From: Elstera sp043721315
GTDB lineage: Bacteria > Pseudomonadota > Alphaproteobacteria > Elsterales > Elsteraceae
Reading direction: 5' to 3'
Assembly: GCA_043721315.1 (NCBI GenBank)
Contig: JAYSQZ010000019.1
Coordinates: 1 to 64,000, forward strand
DNA length: 64,000 nucleotides
Of this stretch, positions 15,008 to 23,831 are shown in pieces; the stretch's first letter is position 1; each line of letters starts with the position of its first letter. The position numbers and the translations under genes were made by a program. The notes under the pieces are model-generated. The model saw only the letters and a program-made list of their open reading frames with translations, ran no database searches and was not told the origin of the DNA.

Positions 15008-16497
15008 CGCAGGATCAGCGCCGCCAGCAACACCCGCACTCCATCCCGCCGCCTCACGCTTGTGCCGGGCGCGAAATTTTCCGCGCGCAGACGCCGGTAG
15101 AGCCGATGATAGAGCGCTACCATTGCCCAAACGGCGCGCCGCCCAGCAAAGCGGTGCGCCTTGAGCCGCGCAAACGCCTCCGCATAAGCAGCCTCAACCT
15201 CGGGAATGAGGAAAGCCGCGAACTGGCGCACGTTGCCCGCATCGGGTTCTGCCCCGCCCCAGGCATCGCGCGGCAGATACACCCGCCCTTGCGCCGCATC
15301 CGCCTCCAGATCGCGCAGAATATTCGTCAGTTGCAGCGCCCGGCCTGCCGCGCGCGCCAGCGCGTCATCCTCAACCCCAAGGGCCGCGAGAATAAGGCTG
15401 CCCACGGCACCCGCCACGCGGTCGCAATAGAGCGAGAGCGCCGAGGCATCGGGGGCAAAAATCGGCGCGTGCAGGTCCGACAGCATCCCATCGAGCAGGG
15501 CCAAAAACGGCGGCAACGGTAAGCGATAGCGCGTTATCAGGGCCAGAAATTCGACGGGAAGCGGCGCGATCCATCGCCCCTCGCCCAAAGCTGCCACGGC
15601 CTGCCGCCACGCGCGCAAGCGTTCTTGCGCGGCGACCGTATCGTTCTCGTCATCGGCCCAAGAATCCCACTGGCGGGCGAAAGCATAGACCAAGGCCACC
15701 GCTTGACGCGCGTCGTGCGGCAACAAGGGCAGGGCGGCGCGGAAGGAGCCACTAAGGCGCGGGGGGGGCATTCTTGGCGGAAAACAAGCGGACCAAGCCG
15801 AGGCAAGGGCATCGGCGACGCCCAACCGACGCCCAGCATTCAGCGCCTGCATCTGCCGCCGCGCCGCCATCACGGTTGCCGCTGCCTGCCGCCGCAAGCC
15901 GGGGGACTGAATGAGGAGCGGTAACGCCTCCGCCTGTCGCAGCAGTGCGGGCAGCAGCGCCGTTAAGGCCGGAACTGCGCCCTCCGGCAGATAGGGACGC
16001 CCCCAACGTAAGGTATCGCCGCCGTCATCGCTCAGATGGTTGAGCAGTTGCAGCAGCAGGCACAGCGCGTCGCTTGCCGCAAACAGCAGCGGCGATTCGC
16101 CGTGCAGCCGCAGTAAGAAGCGCCCCACAGGCTCCGACGAAGCCCGGCAGGCCACCACTGCCCCCTCATAAGCCTCCGGCAGGTGCCCCCGCGCGTCGGC
16201 CTCGAAGGCTGGCAACAGCGCCTCGAACGCCTCCACCGCCGGGGGGCAAAAGGCAAGGGCCGTGCGCGCCTCGGCAGCAACGTGCGCGAGACCGTCCAGC
16301 CGCGCGGGTATCGTTAGAGCCGGGTCGGCCCGATCTGCCCAATCGTCGGCGCTTCGGGCACTCCGATAGAACGCCAGAATCGCTGCCCGTTCGCGCCCGG
16401 CAAGCCAGCGCAGGGCAACCGGAAAGGACTCCTGTCTGGCGGTTTTGCCCGACAAAGAGGGGGGCTTGGCGGTAAGACTGAGGAAAGATGCGCGCAT
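15004..16497 (-). CDS. HpnC-HpnD fusion: squalene pathway synthase, two domains
   Basis: A single 497-residue reading frame holds two tandem trans-isoprenyl synthase domains. The N-terminal half (about 1-245) reads like HpnC: SFPVALRWL, ARSADDWADRAD (first acidic motif) and EPVGRFLLRLHG; its second motif is altered to LLNHLSDDGGDTLRWGRPYLP-like sequence. The C-terminal half (about 260-497) reads like HpnD, presqualene diphosphate synthase, with QWDSWADDEND and an intact NILRDLEADAAQGRVYLP. These proteins are normally separate and together turn farnesyl diphosphate into hydroxysqualene. The start is uncertain (ATG at 16497 or 16509, TTG at 16557). hpnE overlaps its 3' end. Confidence 0.88.
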   Translation of the reverse strand: MRASFLSLTAKPPSLSGKTARQESFPVALRWLAGRERAAILAFYRSARSADDWADRADPALTIPARLDGLAHVAAEARTALAFCPPAVEAFEALLPAFEADARGHLPEAYEGAVVACRASSEPVGRFLLRLHGESPLLFAASDALCLLLQLLNHLSDDGGDTLRWGRPYLPEGAVPALTALLPALLRQAEALPLLIQSPGLRRQAAATVMAARRQMQALNAGRRLGVADALASAWSACFPPRMPPPRLSGSFRAALPLLPHDARQAVALVYAFARQWDSWADDENDTVAAQERLRAWRQAVAALGEGRWIAPLPVEFLALITRYRLPLPPFLALLDGMLSDLHAPIFAPDASALSLYCDRVAGAVGSLILAALGVEDDALARAAGRALQLTNILRDLEADAAQGRVYLPRDAWGGAEPDAGNVRQFAAFLIPEVEAAYAEAFARLKAHRFAGRRAVWAMVALYHRLYRRLRAENFAPGTSVRRRDGVRVLLAALILR

Positions 16498-16632
16498 GGG
16501 GCACAGCATAGCATCAAGCGATGCCTTCGTCCCCGTTTTGCCTCTTGTTTGCCGCAATCCCTTGTGCAGTATGCCCTAAGACGTCGGATTTGTTCCGGTT
16601 ACGCCATCGCCGATCCAAAGGATCCTTGGACC

Positions 16633-17514
16633 ATGCTGCTCGCTTCTCCCCGTACCCCGTTCCTTGCCGGGCTAATGCTGTCGGCGGCCCTGCTTATGTC
16701 GGCCCCGGTATCGGCACAGACCATCGGCGAGTTCCTGAAGCAGCCCGCACCCCAGGATGATCCCGTTATCGCCCGCGCCGGCACGACCGATATTCGCCGC
16801 TCGGACCTCATGCGGTCGCTCGACGGGTTGCCGCCGCAGGTGCAGCAAATGCCGATGCAAACCGTCTATCCGCTAATCCTCGACCGGCTGGTTGATGGCA
16901 AGTTGATTGCAGGGGCCGCGCGCGCGCAAAAGCTGAACGATGATCCTGAAGTGAAGCGCAAGCTGGCCGACTACGAAGATCGTATTGTTCAGGAAATCTA
17001 CCTCAATCGCGCCGTGGCGGCTAAGGTAGATGCTAAGGCGCTAGATACCCGTTATCAGCAGTTCTTAAAAGACAATCCGCAGCAAGAAGAAGTGCGCGCC
17101 CGCCATATTCTTGTCGCCAGCGAAGCCGTTGCTAAAGAAATTATCGCCGATCTCAAGAAGGGCGGCGATTTCGCGGCCCTCGCCAAAACCAAATCCACCG
17201 ATGGCTCGGCTAAAGAAGGCGGCGATTTAGGCTTCTTCACCCGCGAAGACATGGTGCCGGAGTTTTCCGAAGCCGCCTTCGCCTTAAAGCCGAACGATTT
17301 CACGCAAGAGCCGGTGAAAAGCCAGTTCGGCTGGCACGTGATTAAGCTGGAACAGCGCCGCCAAACGGCAGCCCCGGCCCTGGCCGACGTGCGCGATCAG
17401 CTCACCTCCGAAATGTCGCAAGAAATGATCACCAAGATCGTGGAAGACCTGCGGAAGACGGCGAAGATCGAGAAGTTCGATATCGAGGGCAAGCCGCTGC
17501 CCGCCGCCCAATAG
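16633..17514 (+). CDS. Periplasmic peptidyl-prolyl isomerase (parvulin, SurA/PpiC type)
   Basis: A 293-residue exported foldase for outer-membrane and periplasmic proteins. The ATG at 16633 opens a signal peptide ending SAPVSAQ (about residue 28). A SurA-like helical N-terminal region is followed by one rotamase domain (about 155-255), with VRARHILVAS, GGDLGFFTREDMVPEFSEAA and SQFGWHVIKLE. It is divergent from the HpnCD gene, and the 136 bases between them must hold both promoters. Confidence 0.92.
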   Translation: MLLASPRTPFLAGLMLSAALLMSAPVSAQTIGEFLKQPAPQDDPVIARAGTTDIRRSDLMRSLDGLPPQVQQMPMQTVYPLILDRLVDGKLIAGAARAQKLNDDPEVKRKLADYEDRIVQEIYLNRAVAAKVDAKALDTRYQQFLKDNPQQEEVRARHILVASEAVAKEIIADLKKGGDFAALAKTKSTDGSAKEGGDLGFFTREDMVPEFSEAAFALKPNDFTQEPVKSQFGWHVIKLEQRRQTAAPALADVRDQLTSEMSQEMITKIVEDLRKTAKIEKFDIEGKPLPAAQ

Positions 17515-17548
17515 TTAAGCTAAAATCCCAGCCGCGAAAGCCCCACCG

Positions 17549-18781
17549 ATGGCCAAGACAGTCTCGCCGCTCGCCCCCACAGCCTTCCCGGACCTTGCGC
17601 CGATTGCAGGCGTGCGCCTCGCCTCGGGCGCGGTTGGCGTGCGCTATCAGGGCCGCACCGATGTGTTTCTGGCGGAGCTTGCCGCCGGAACCACTGTGGC
17701 CGGGGTTTATACCAAATCCCTCACGCGCTCGGCCCCGGTGGATTGGTGCCGGGAAGCGCAAAAGGGCGGCACGGCGCGGGCGATTGTGGTGAACTCCGGC
17801 AACTCCAACGCTTTCACGGGGAAAGCCGGGTGGGCCTCGGTGGAGCGCACGGCTAACGCTGCGGCAGCGCTGTTAGGCTGCAAGCCTGGGGAAGTCTTTA
17901 TCGCGTCAACGGGGGTTATCGGCGAGCCGCTGCCAGATCATAAAATCACCGAAGGTCTGCCCGCGATTGCGGCAACCTTGGCAGGCGAGGCGTGGCAGGC
18001 CGCTGCCGAAGCAATCATGACCACCGACACCTTCCCGAAAGCCGCGACTGCGACCGCCGAGATCGACGGCGTTACGGTGCGGATCAACGGGATTTGCAAA
18101 GGCTCCGGCATGATTGCGCCGGATATGGCCACCATGCTCGGCTTTCTGTTCACCGATGCCGCCGTTAGCGCCGAAGCCTTGCAAGATTTGCTCTCGCCCG
18201 CCTCCGAGAAAAGTTTCAACTGCGTTACAGTCGATAGCGACACCTCCACCTCCGACACTGTTGTGCTGTGCGCGACGGGCAAGGCTGGCAACGCCCCGAT
18301 TACCGATGCGGCAGACCCGCGCGCTTCCGGCTTCCGCGCCGCGCTGGAAGCAGTTTGCACCGACCTTGCCCAGCAACTCGCCCGCGATGGCGAAGGCGCG
18401 CAGAAGTTCGTGACGGTGGATGTAGCGGGTGCCGTGTCGGACGCTTCGGCCAAAGTGGTGGCGCTCGCTATCGCCAACTCGCCGCTGGTCAAAACCGCCA
18501 TTGCGGGGGAAGACGCCAACTGGGGCCGCGTCGTTATGGCTGTTGGCAAAGCCGGGCAACCGGCGGATCGCGATAAGCTCTCCATCTGGTTCGGCGGCTA
18601 TAGCGTGGCGCAGGACGGGCAGCGCGTAGAAGGCTATGACGAGGCTCCGATTAACGCCCATATGCAGGGCAAAGACGTGCATGTGAAGGTCGATCTTGGC
18701 TTGGGCAGCGGCACCGCCCGCGTTTGGACCTGCGATCTGACCCACGGCTATATCGACATCAATGGCAGCTATCGGAGCTGA
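17549..18781 (+). CDS. argJ: Bifunctional ornithine acetyltransferase / N-acetylglutamate synthase
   Basis: Recycles the acetyl group between N-acetylornithine and glutamate in arginine synthesis and can also make N-acetylglutamate from acetyl-CoA. The proenzyme has 410 aa and cleaves itself at the ATMLG motif, visible as MIAPDMATMLGF with T195 as the new N-terminal nucleophile. NSGNSNAFTG and FNCVTVDSDTSTSD are further family segments. The end overlaps the following GNAT-Nudix gene by 20 bases. Confidence 0.96.
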   Translation: MAKTVSPLAPTAFPDLAPIAGVRLASGAVGVRYQGRTDVFLAELAAGTTVAGVYTKSLTRSAPVDWCREAQKGGTARAIVVNSGNSNAFTGKAGWASVERTANAAAALLGCKPGEVFIASTGVIGEPLPDHKITEGLPAIAATLAGEAWQAAAEAIMTTDTFPKAATATAEIDGVTVRINGICKGSGMIAPDMATMLGFLFTDAAVSAEALQDLLSPASEKSFNCVTVDSDTSTSDTVVLCATGKAGNAPITDAADPRASGFRAALEAVCTDLAQQLARDGEGAQKFVTVDVAGAVSDASAKVVALAIANSPLVKTAIAGEDANWGRVVMAVGKAGQPADRDKLSIWFGGYSVAQDGQRVEGYDEAPINAHMQGKDVHVKVDLGLGSGTARVWTCDLTHGYIDINGSYRS

Positions 18782-19736
18782 TCCGCTGCTGCCGCAGCCC
18801 CTCCTCGATACGGCACGCCTGCGCCTCCGGCCTCTCAAGCCGGGAGATTTGGCGCGCATTGCGATGCTGGCCAATGATGCTGATATTTCCGACCGCACCG
18901 CCGCTATTCCGCACCCCTACAAACCCCATCACGCCGAATATTGGCTAACCAATAGCCGGGCGGAGCGGGAGCGCGGCGAGGCAATTACCTACGCGATTGC
19001 GCTAAAAGACACGGATGAGTTCATCGGTGGCATCTCGCTCACCCTCATGGCCGGCCCGGAACGCGGCATTTTGCTCGGCTATTGGCTGGGGCGGGCGTAT
19101 TGGGGCCAGGGCTATGCGACGGAAGCCGTGCGCCGCGCGCTGCATTTCTTGTTCACGGACCTCGACCGCGTGTCGGCCTATGCCTTAGTGCTGCCAGGGA
19201 ATGAAGCCTCCCTCAGCGTGCTTGATAAGCTGGGGTTCGAGCCGTGCGGGACCGAAAACCTCCCCGCTGAAGAGCGCTGCCGCCCCGCGTTTGGTCGCCG
19301 CGTGGCGCGCGCCGATTTTCTGGCCGCCCAGCCGGTGAAACGCACGCTATTCGTCGTCGCGGCGGCGTTGATTGATGATGACGGGCGGATTTTGCTGGCC
19401 CAGCGCCCAGACGGCAAAGCAATGGCCGGTCTGTGGGAGTTCCCCGGCGGCAAAGTCTCCGAGGGCGAAACGCCGGAAGCGGCCCTGGTGCGGGAGCTGA
19501 AGGAGGAGTTGGGGATCACCGTCCGCCCGTCCTGCCTTGCGCCCTTCGCCTTTGCCTCGCACACCTACCCGGATTTCCACCTGCTGATGCCGCTCTACCT
19601 CTGCCGCGTGTGGGAGGGTGAGGCGCAGGGCCACGAAGGCCAAGCCCTCGCCTGGGTCCGGCCAACGCGATTGCACGATTACGCTATGCCCCCTGCGGAT
19701 GTGCCGCTGGTGGCGCAGTTGCGGGCGATGCTGTAG
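18762..19736 (+). CDS. GNAT acetyltransferase fused to a MutT-type Nudix hydrolase
   Basis: A 324-residue two-domain protein. Residues 10-175 form a RimJ/RimL-like N-acetyltransferase (RLRLRPLKPGDL, then YWLGRAYWGQGYATEAVR for acetyl-CoA binding). Residues 190-320 form an 8-oxo-dGTP-type pyrophosphohydrolase with a complete Nudix box, GGKVSEGETPEAALVRELKE followed by ELGI. MutT cleans oxidised dGTP from the nucleotide pool; the acetyltransferase substrate is unknown. Such fusions occur in alphaproteobacteria. The gene overlaps argJ and ends at a strong terminator. Confidence 0.9.
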   Translation: MAAIGADPLLPQPLLDTARLRLRPLKPGDLARIAMLANDADISDRTAAIPHPYKPHHAEYWLTNSRAERERGEAITYAIALKDTDEFIGGISLTLMAGPERGILLGYWLGRAYWGQGYATEAVRRALHFLFTDLDRVSAYALVLPGNEASLSVLDKLGFEPCGTENLPAEERCRPAFGRRVARADFLAAQPVKRTLFVVAAALIDDDGRILLAQRPDGKAMAGLWEFPGGKVSEGETPEAALVRELKEELGITVRPSCLAPFAFASHTYPDFHLLMPLYLCRVWEGEAQGHEGQALAWVRPTRLHDYAMPPADVPLVAQLRAML

Positions 19737-19764
19737 GCCGTTGTTAAGTGAGTTCGATTGTAAC

Positions 19765-19797
19765 AAAGGGGCCGGGAAAACTTCCCCGGCCCCTTTT
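19765..19797. terminator. Bidirectional terminator between the GNAT-Nudix gene and hflC
   Basis: A perfect 12-bp stem (19765-19776 with 19785-19796) with an 8-base loop, A's on the left and T's on the right. It lies between two convergent genes and can serve both strands. Confidence 0.9.
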
Positions 19798-19804
19798 AAG
19801 TCCT

Positions 19805-20689
19805 CTACTTCGCAGGCAACACCCCCGCGTTGGGCGCGTTGAAGAAGCGGAAGAAGCTGCTGTCGGGCGACAGCACTAGCGTTGAATCGCCCTGCCCTAA
19901 AGCCGTCCGGTAGGCTTGCATCGAGCGGTAGAAGGCAAAGAACTGCGGGTCTTGGCCAAAGGCATCGGCGTAAACCTGCACGGCTTTGGCTTCGCCCTCG
20001 CCTCGGGTCGATTGCGCTTCCGATTGGGCGGTTGCGATAATCACTGTGCGGTCGCGGTCGGCCCGGCTGCGGATTTGCTGGGCGATTTCCTGGCCTTGGG
20101 CGCGCAATTCTTTCGCCTCCCGGTCACGTTCCGAGCGCATCCGTTGGAACACAGCGGCGCTGGTTTGATCGGGGAGATCAGCCCGGCGCAGGCGCACGTC
20201 GATGATTTCGACGCCATAGGTTTTCGCCCGCTCGTCCACTTCCTTTTGGATTTCCGCCATCAGGGCTTCGCGCCCGTTCGACAGAATCGTGCTCATCTGT
20301 GCCGCCCCCAGCACGCGCCGGATGGAGGTGTTGATGATCGGCGCGATGCGCGACTGCGCCCCCACTTCGTCGCGGACGTTCTGATAGAAGGCCAGCGGAT
20401 CGACAATGCGATACCGCGAGTAGGCATCGACCGTAATGCGCTTTTGGTCGCCCAGAATCACTTCCTGAGTGGGCGGGTCTACTTCCAGCAGCATTTTATC
20501 GTAGAAACGCACGTCTTGCATAAACGGGATCTTCACCTGAAGCCCCGGCTCCCGCACAACGCGCACCGGGTTCCCGAACTGGGTAACGAGGGCTTGCTGA
20601 TACTGCGGAACAATGAAGAAAGTGCGTGTGACGGTGAACAGAATTACGACGGCAAGGCCCGCCGCGATGATAAGCGTGCGCTGGTTCAT
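19805..20689 (-). CDS. hflC: Protease modulator HflC
   Basis: A membrane-anchored SPFH/prohibitin protein that partners HflK and controls FtsH. It has 294 aa with one N-terminal membrane helix (about 5-25), an SPFH domain containing VVREPGLQVKIPFMQDVRFYD, and a long coiled-coil RSERDREAKELRAQGQEIAQ. The start overlaps the hflK stop by four bases, confirming an hflK-hflC operon. Confidence 0.95.
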   Translation of the reverse strand: MNQRTLIIAAGLAVVILFTVTRTFFIVPQYQQALVTQFGNPVRVVREPGLQVKIPFMQDVRFYDKMLLEVDPPTQEVILGDQKRITVDAYSRYRIVDPLAFYQNVRDEVGAQSRIAPIINTSIRRVLGAAQMSTILSNGREALMAEIQKEVDERAKTYGVEIIDVRLRRADLPDQTSAAVFQRMRSERDREAKELRAQGQEIAQQIRSRADRDRTVIIATAQSEAQSTRGEGEAKAVQVYADAFGQDPQFFAFYRSMQAYRTALGQGDSTLVLSPDSSFFRFFNAPNAGVLPAK

Positions 20690-21945
20690 GGCTTAACTCC
20701 CGTCGTATCGACCACAGGCGGGGCGAGGCGCTTCAACTCCGGCAGCGGCAAATAGGGCAGAACACCCTGGCCACCAGACTTGCTGTCGATAATGATTTTC
20801 TGGTTGTTCTTCAGCACTTCTTCCATCGTTTCCAGATAGAGGCGCTGCGTGGTCACGTCTTTTGAAACCTTGTAGCTTTCGTAAACCGACAGGAAGCGAT
20901 TGGCATCCCCTTCGGCCCGCTTCACCACTTCCTCACGGAAGGCTTGAGCTTCCTGGATCAGCCGTTCGGCATCACCGCGCGCGCGCGGGATCATGTCGTT
21001 CCGGTAGGCTTCGGCTTCGTTCCGCAAACGCTCCCGGTCCGACCGGGCGCGCTGGACTTCGTTGAAGGCATCGACCACCGGCTGCGGCGGATCGACTAAG
21101 GCAAGCTGAAGCTGGCGGATTTCAACGCCAATGCCGTAGCTATCGACGAGTTGCTGCAACAGCACCTGCGTGTCGGCTTCGACCTTGCCGCGCCCTTCGG
21201 TGAGCGCCTGCTGGATCGGCGTTTGCGCGATGATCTGGCGCATAACGCTTTCAGACGCAACGCGGATCAGCTTTTCCGGCTCGCGCGCGGTAAAGAGATA
21301 CGCGCCGGCATCTTTAATCCGCCACAGCACGTTGAATTCGATATCGACGATATTTTCATCGCCGGTGAGCATCAGGGTTTCCCCCGTCTCGGCGCTGGCC
21401 CTACCCGTGCGCGGATCGAGCGCCACACGTTTGCCAACACTGAGCAGATTATCGCGCGTCACTGACGGACGCTCGACAGTCTGAATCGGGCTAGGCCAGT
21501 GCCAGTTGAGGCCGGACGATGTTGTATCGGTCCAACGCCCGAAGGTTAACACCACGCCCTGTTGATCTGGCTCGACGCGGTAGAAACCGCTTGCCAGCCA
21601 CACGCCGATACCGATGAGGACGGCAAGGCCAATGCCGCGCGCCGACCCAAAACCGCCCGGCAGCATTGATCCCATTTCTCGGCCTTTCCGCAGCAGGCTA
21701 TCCAGGTCTGGCCCATTATTGCCCCACGGCGGGGTTGGCCCGCGTGAGCCAGAACCGCGCCCTGGGTTGCCATTAGGCCCATTCCCCGGATTGCCGTTGT
21801 TGGCCCCCCACGGGTTAATCGGCTCGTTCTCGTCGCCGCCCTTAGCGGGATCGCCAGGGTTGTTTTTACCGGTCTCTCCCTTGTTGGGATCGCCCTTATT
21901 GGGGCCACCGCCCCAAGGTCCGCCGGAGTTATTGTTCCAAGACAT
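20686..21945 (-). CDS. hflK: Protease modulator HflK
   Basis: The larger HflKC subunit, 419 aa. The first 80 or so residues are cytoplasmic and extremely rich in Gly, Asn and Pro, as usual for HflK. A membrane helix (about 104-122) precedes the SPFH domain, with YRVEPDQQGVVLTFGRW. Coiled-coil and EAQAFREEVVKRAEGDANRF follow. The complex surrounds FtsH in the inner membrane. mrp is divergent, 114 bases away. Confidence 0.95.
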   Translation of the reverse strand: MSWNNNSGGPWGGGPNKGDPNKGETGKNNPGDPAKGGDENEPINPWGANNGNPGNGPNGNPGRGSGSRGPTPPWGNNGPDLDSLLRKGREMGSMLPGGFGSARGIGLAVLIGIGVWLASGFYRVEPDQQGVVLTFGRWTDTTSSGLNWHWPSPIQTVERPSVTRDNLLSVGKRVALDPRTGRASAETGETLMLTGDENIVDIEFNVLWRIKDAGAYLFTAREPEKLIRVASESVMRQIIAQTPIQQALTEGRGKVEADTQVLLQQLVDSYGIGVEIRQLQLALVDPPQPVVDAFNEVQRARSDRERLRNEAEAYRNDMIPRARGDAERLIQEAQAFREEVVKRAEGDANRFLSVYESYKVSKDVTTQRLYLETMEEVLKNNQKIIIDSKSGGQGVLPYLPLPELKRLAPPVVDTTGVKP

Positions 21946-22059
21946 CCGTTTTGCTTCCCTCCTGCTGCACGCGCGCTTTTCAGCAACGGTCGCGCACCGT
22001 ATATCATTTCTGCAAGATCCTCCCGATGCATATGTGAAGATTCACAGGAGAAAACAAGC

Positions 22060-23181
22060 ATGGCTTCCCCCACGAATGGTGATGTTCCTGCCTCGTTGCC
22101 GCGAGAAGAGACGATTCGGGCCGCGCTCGACCGTGTAACCCTGCCGCACTCTGCCCAAGGGCTGATCGCCGCCGGGCGGATAGAGGGGTTGGTGGTCCGC
22201 GAGGGCAATGTGGTTTTCAGCATTTCCATCGACCCCAAAGAGGCCAATGTGATGGAACCCGTGCGCCGCGCTGCCGAGCAAGCCGCGCTGGCCGTGCCGG
22301 GCGTGCGCTCGGTCAGTGCGGTGCTCACGGCAGAGCGCAGCGGCGCTGCGGCCCCCCGCCAACCTGGCACCAACGCCCGCCCGTCGCTTCTTCCCAGCGT
22401 TACCGCTGTCGTGGCCGTCGCTTCGGGCAAGGGCGGCGTGGGGAAATCCACGACTGCCGCCAATCTCGCCGTAGCCTTGGCCCAATCAGGCTTGAAGGTT
22501 GGGCTGCTGGATGCCGATATCTTCGGCCCCTCCGCCCCGCGCATGATGGGCATTACCGCAAGGCCGGACCTCAACGCCGACAAAAAACTGATTCCGCTCC
22601 AAGCCCACGGTGTTTCGGTCATGTCCATCGGTTTTCTGGTTGCAGAAGACAATGCGATGATCTGGCGCGGGCCAATGGTGATGGGCGCGCTAGAGCAGTT
22701 GATGCGCGACGTTGCTTGGGGGCCGCTGGACGTGATGATCATTGACATGCCCCCCGGCACGGGGGACGCGCAACTGACCATTGCCCAGCGCGTGCCGCTG
22801 GCAGGGGCCGTCATCGTTTCGACCCCGCAGGACATTGCGCTGCTGGACGCACGGCGCGGGATTGCGATGTTCCGCAAAGTGGAAGTGCCTATTCTCGGTA
22901 TCGTCGAGAATATGAGCTATTTCCTCTGCCCCAACTGCGGCCACCGCGCCGATATTTTCAGCCACGGCGGCGCGCATCAGGAAGCCGATACGTTGGGCGT
23001 CCCCTTCCTCGCCGAAATTCCGCTGGAGCCTGCGATTCGCGAAGCCTCCGACAACGGAACGCCGCTGGTAGTGAGCGCGCCAGACAGCCAAAGCGCCGCC
23101 CTCTATCGCGGATTGGCCGAAAAGGTTCGCGCGCAGATTGGCGCTGGGGTGCGGCCCGCGCCGACGATTAGGGGGGTGTGA
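22060..23181 (+). CDS. Iron-sulfur cluster carrier protein Mrp/ApbC
   Basis: A P-loop ATPase of the Mrp/NBP35 family that delivers iron-sulfur clusters to apoproteins. It has 373 aa. An N-terminal MIP18/DUF59 domain (about 15-85) is followed by a deviant Walker A, SGKGGVGKST (residues 122-131), and DADIFGPSAPRMMG. The cluster-binding CxxC is present in SYFLCPNCGH. It is monocistronic, with a small TA module following. Confidence 0.94.
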   Translation: MASPTNGDVPASLPREETIRAALDRVTLPHSAQGLIAAGRIEGLVVREGNVVFSISIDPKEANVMEPVRRAAEQAALAVPGVRSVSAVLTAERSGAAAPRQPGTNARPSLLPSVTAVVAVASGKGGVGKSTTAANLAVALAQSGLKVGLLDADIFGPSAPRMMGITARPDLNADKKLIPLQAHGVSVMSIGFLVAEDNAMIWRGPMVMGALEQLMRDVAWGPLDVMIIDMPPGTGDAQLTIAQRVPLAGAVIVSTPQDIALLDARRGIAMFRKVEVPILGIVENMSYFLCPNCGHRADIFSHGGAHQEADTLGVPFLAEIPLEPAIREASDNGTPLVVSAPDSQSAALYRGLAEKVRAQIGAGVRPAPTIRGV

Positions 23182-23268
23182 TGACCGCGCGGCTTGGAAA
23201 TTTTTTCAAGTCGCGCCATTTATTGAAGCCTCGGAAGTGTGCTAACCTTCCCAGGCAGGAGATGAGAC

Positions 23269-23460
23269 ATGACCGCACCGCGCAAACCTCCCGATAAACA
23301 GGCCCGAAGCCCATCTACGGTGGGCGTTTCTGTGTTGAGACAACGCCGCGCTTCACTTCCGCTGGACGATTCAGCCGAAGATGTCGCTTTGAAACCGTTG
23401 ATAGTCGATAGGCTTAGCCGGAAGGATCAGGCGGTAGAGGTCAGTCTTGACGATCTATGA
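23269..23460 (+). CDS. Probable antitoxin of the RelE-type module
   Basis: A 63-residue protein, not recognised by itself, whose last 14 bases overlap the toxin gene at 23447. The order and overlap are typical of a type II antitoxin. The N-terminal part is basic and disordered-looking (PRKPPDKQARSP) and the C-terminal part is acidic (RLSRKDQAVEVSLDDL), which fits a DNA-binding head and a toxin-wrapping tail. AGGAGATGAGAC precedes the ATG. The base composition is slightly lower in GC than the neighbours. Confidence 0.68.
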   Translation: MTAPRKPPDKQARSPSTVGVSVLRQRRASLPLDDSAEDVALKPLIVDRLSRKDQAVEVSLDDL

Positions 23461-23761
23461 TCTCGTTAAGACGCCTCACTGGACGCTAAAATTTCTCCCT
23501 GAAGCCCTGCACGAATGGCGGAAGATAGATAATTCAGTAAAAATTCTCTTCAAGAAGCAATTAGAGAAAAGACTTAAAAATCCGCACGCTCTTGGGTCGA
23601 TCCTGAAAGACGACCTTCAAGGATGTTACAAAATAAAACTCCGCAAACAGGGTTATCGCCTAATTTATCAAGCCGAAGGCAATACACTCACTGTATTGGT
23701 GATTGCTGTTGGAAAGCGGGAAGATCTGGAGGCGTATCGAGAAGCGGCAACAAGACTATGA
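23447..23761 (+). CDS. RelE/ParE-family toxin
   Basis: A 104-residue RelE-superfamily toxin; RelE members cut mRNA on the ribosome. Recognisable segments are LKFLPEALHEWRKID, FKKQLEKRLKNP, DLQGCYKIKLRKQGYRLIYQ and VLVIAVGKRED, matching the YafQ/RelE beta-sheet pattern with basic catalytic residues. It overlaps the antitoxin gene by 14 bases and ends before a strong hairpin. It is more AT-rich than its surroundings. Confidence 0.88.
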   Translation: MTIYDLVKTPHWTLKFLPEALHEWRKIDNSVKILFKKQLEKRLKNPHALGSILKDDLQGCYKIKLRKQGYRLIYQAEGNTLTVLVIAVGKREDLEAYREAATRL

Positions 23762-23775
23762 ATTCTCTCAAAGAA

Positions 23776-23809
23776 AAAACCCCGTGCCTTTCGCAAAGCG
23801 CGGGGTTTT
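23776..23809. terminator. Bidirectional terminator between relE and rplS
   Basis: AAAACCCCG (23776-23784) and CGGGGTTTT (23801-23809) form a perfect 9-bp outer stem, and the inner region can pair further (CTTT with AAAG). It separates convergent genes. Confidence 0.88.
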
Positions 23810-23831
23810 CCAAGGATGAGTGAAGAGCCGC

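Noticed and set aside
21546..22877. 443-residue minus-strand frame opposite mrp
   Set aside because: It is antisense to the mrp coding sequence and the hflK start, has no domain, and arises from high GC.
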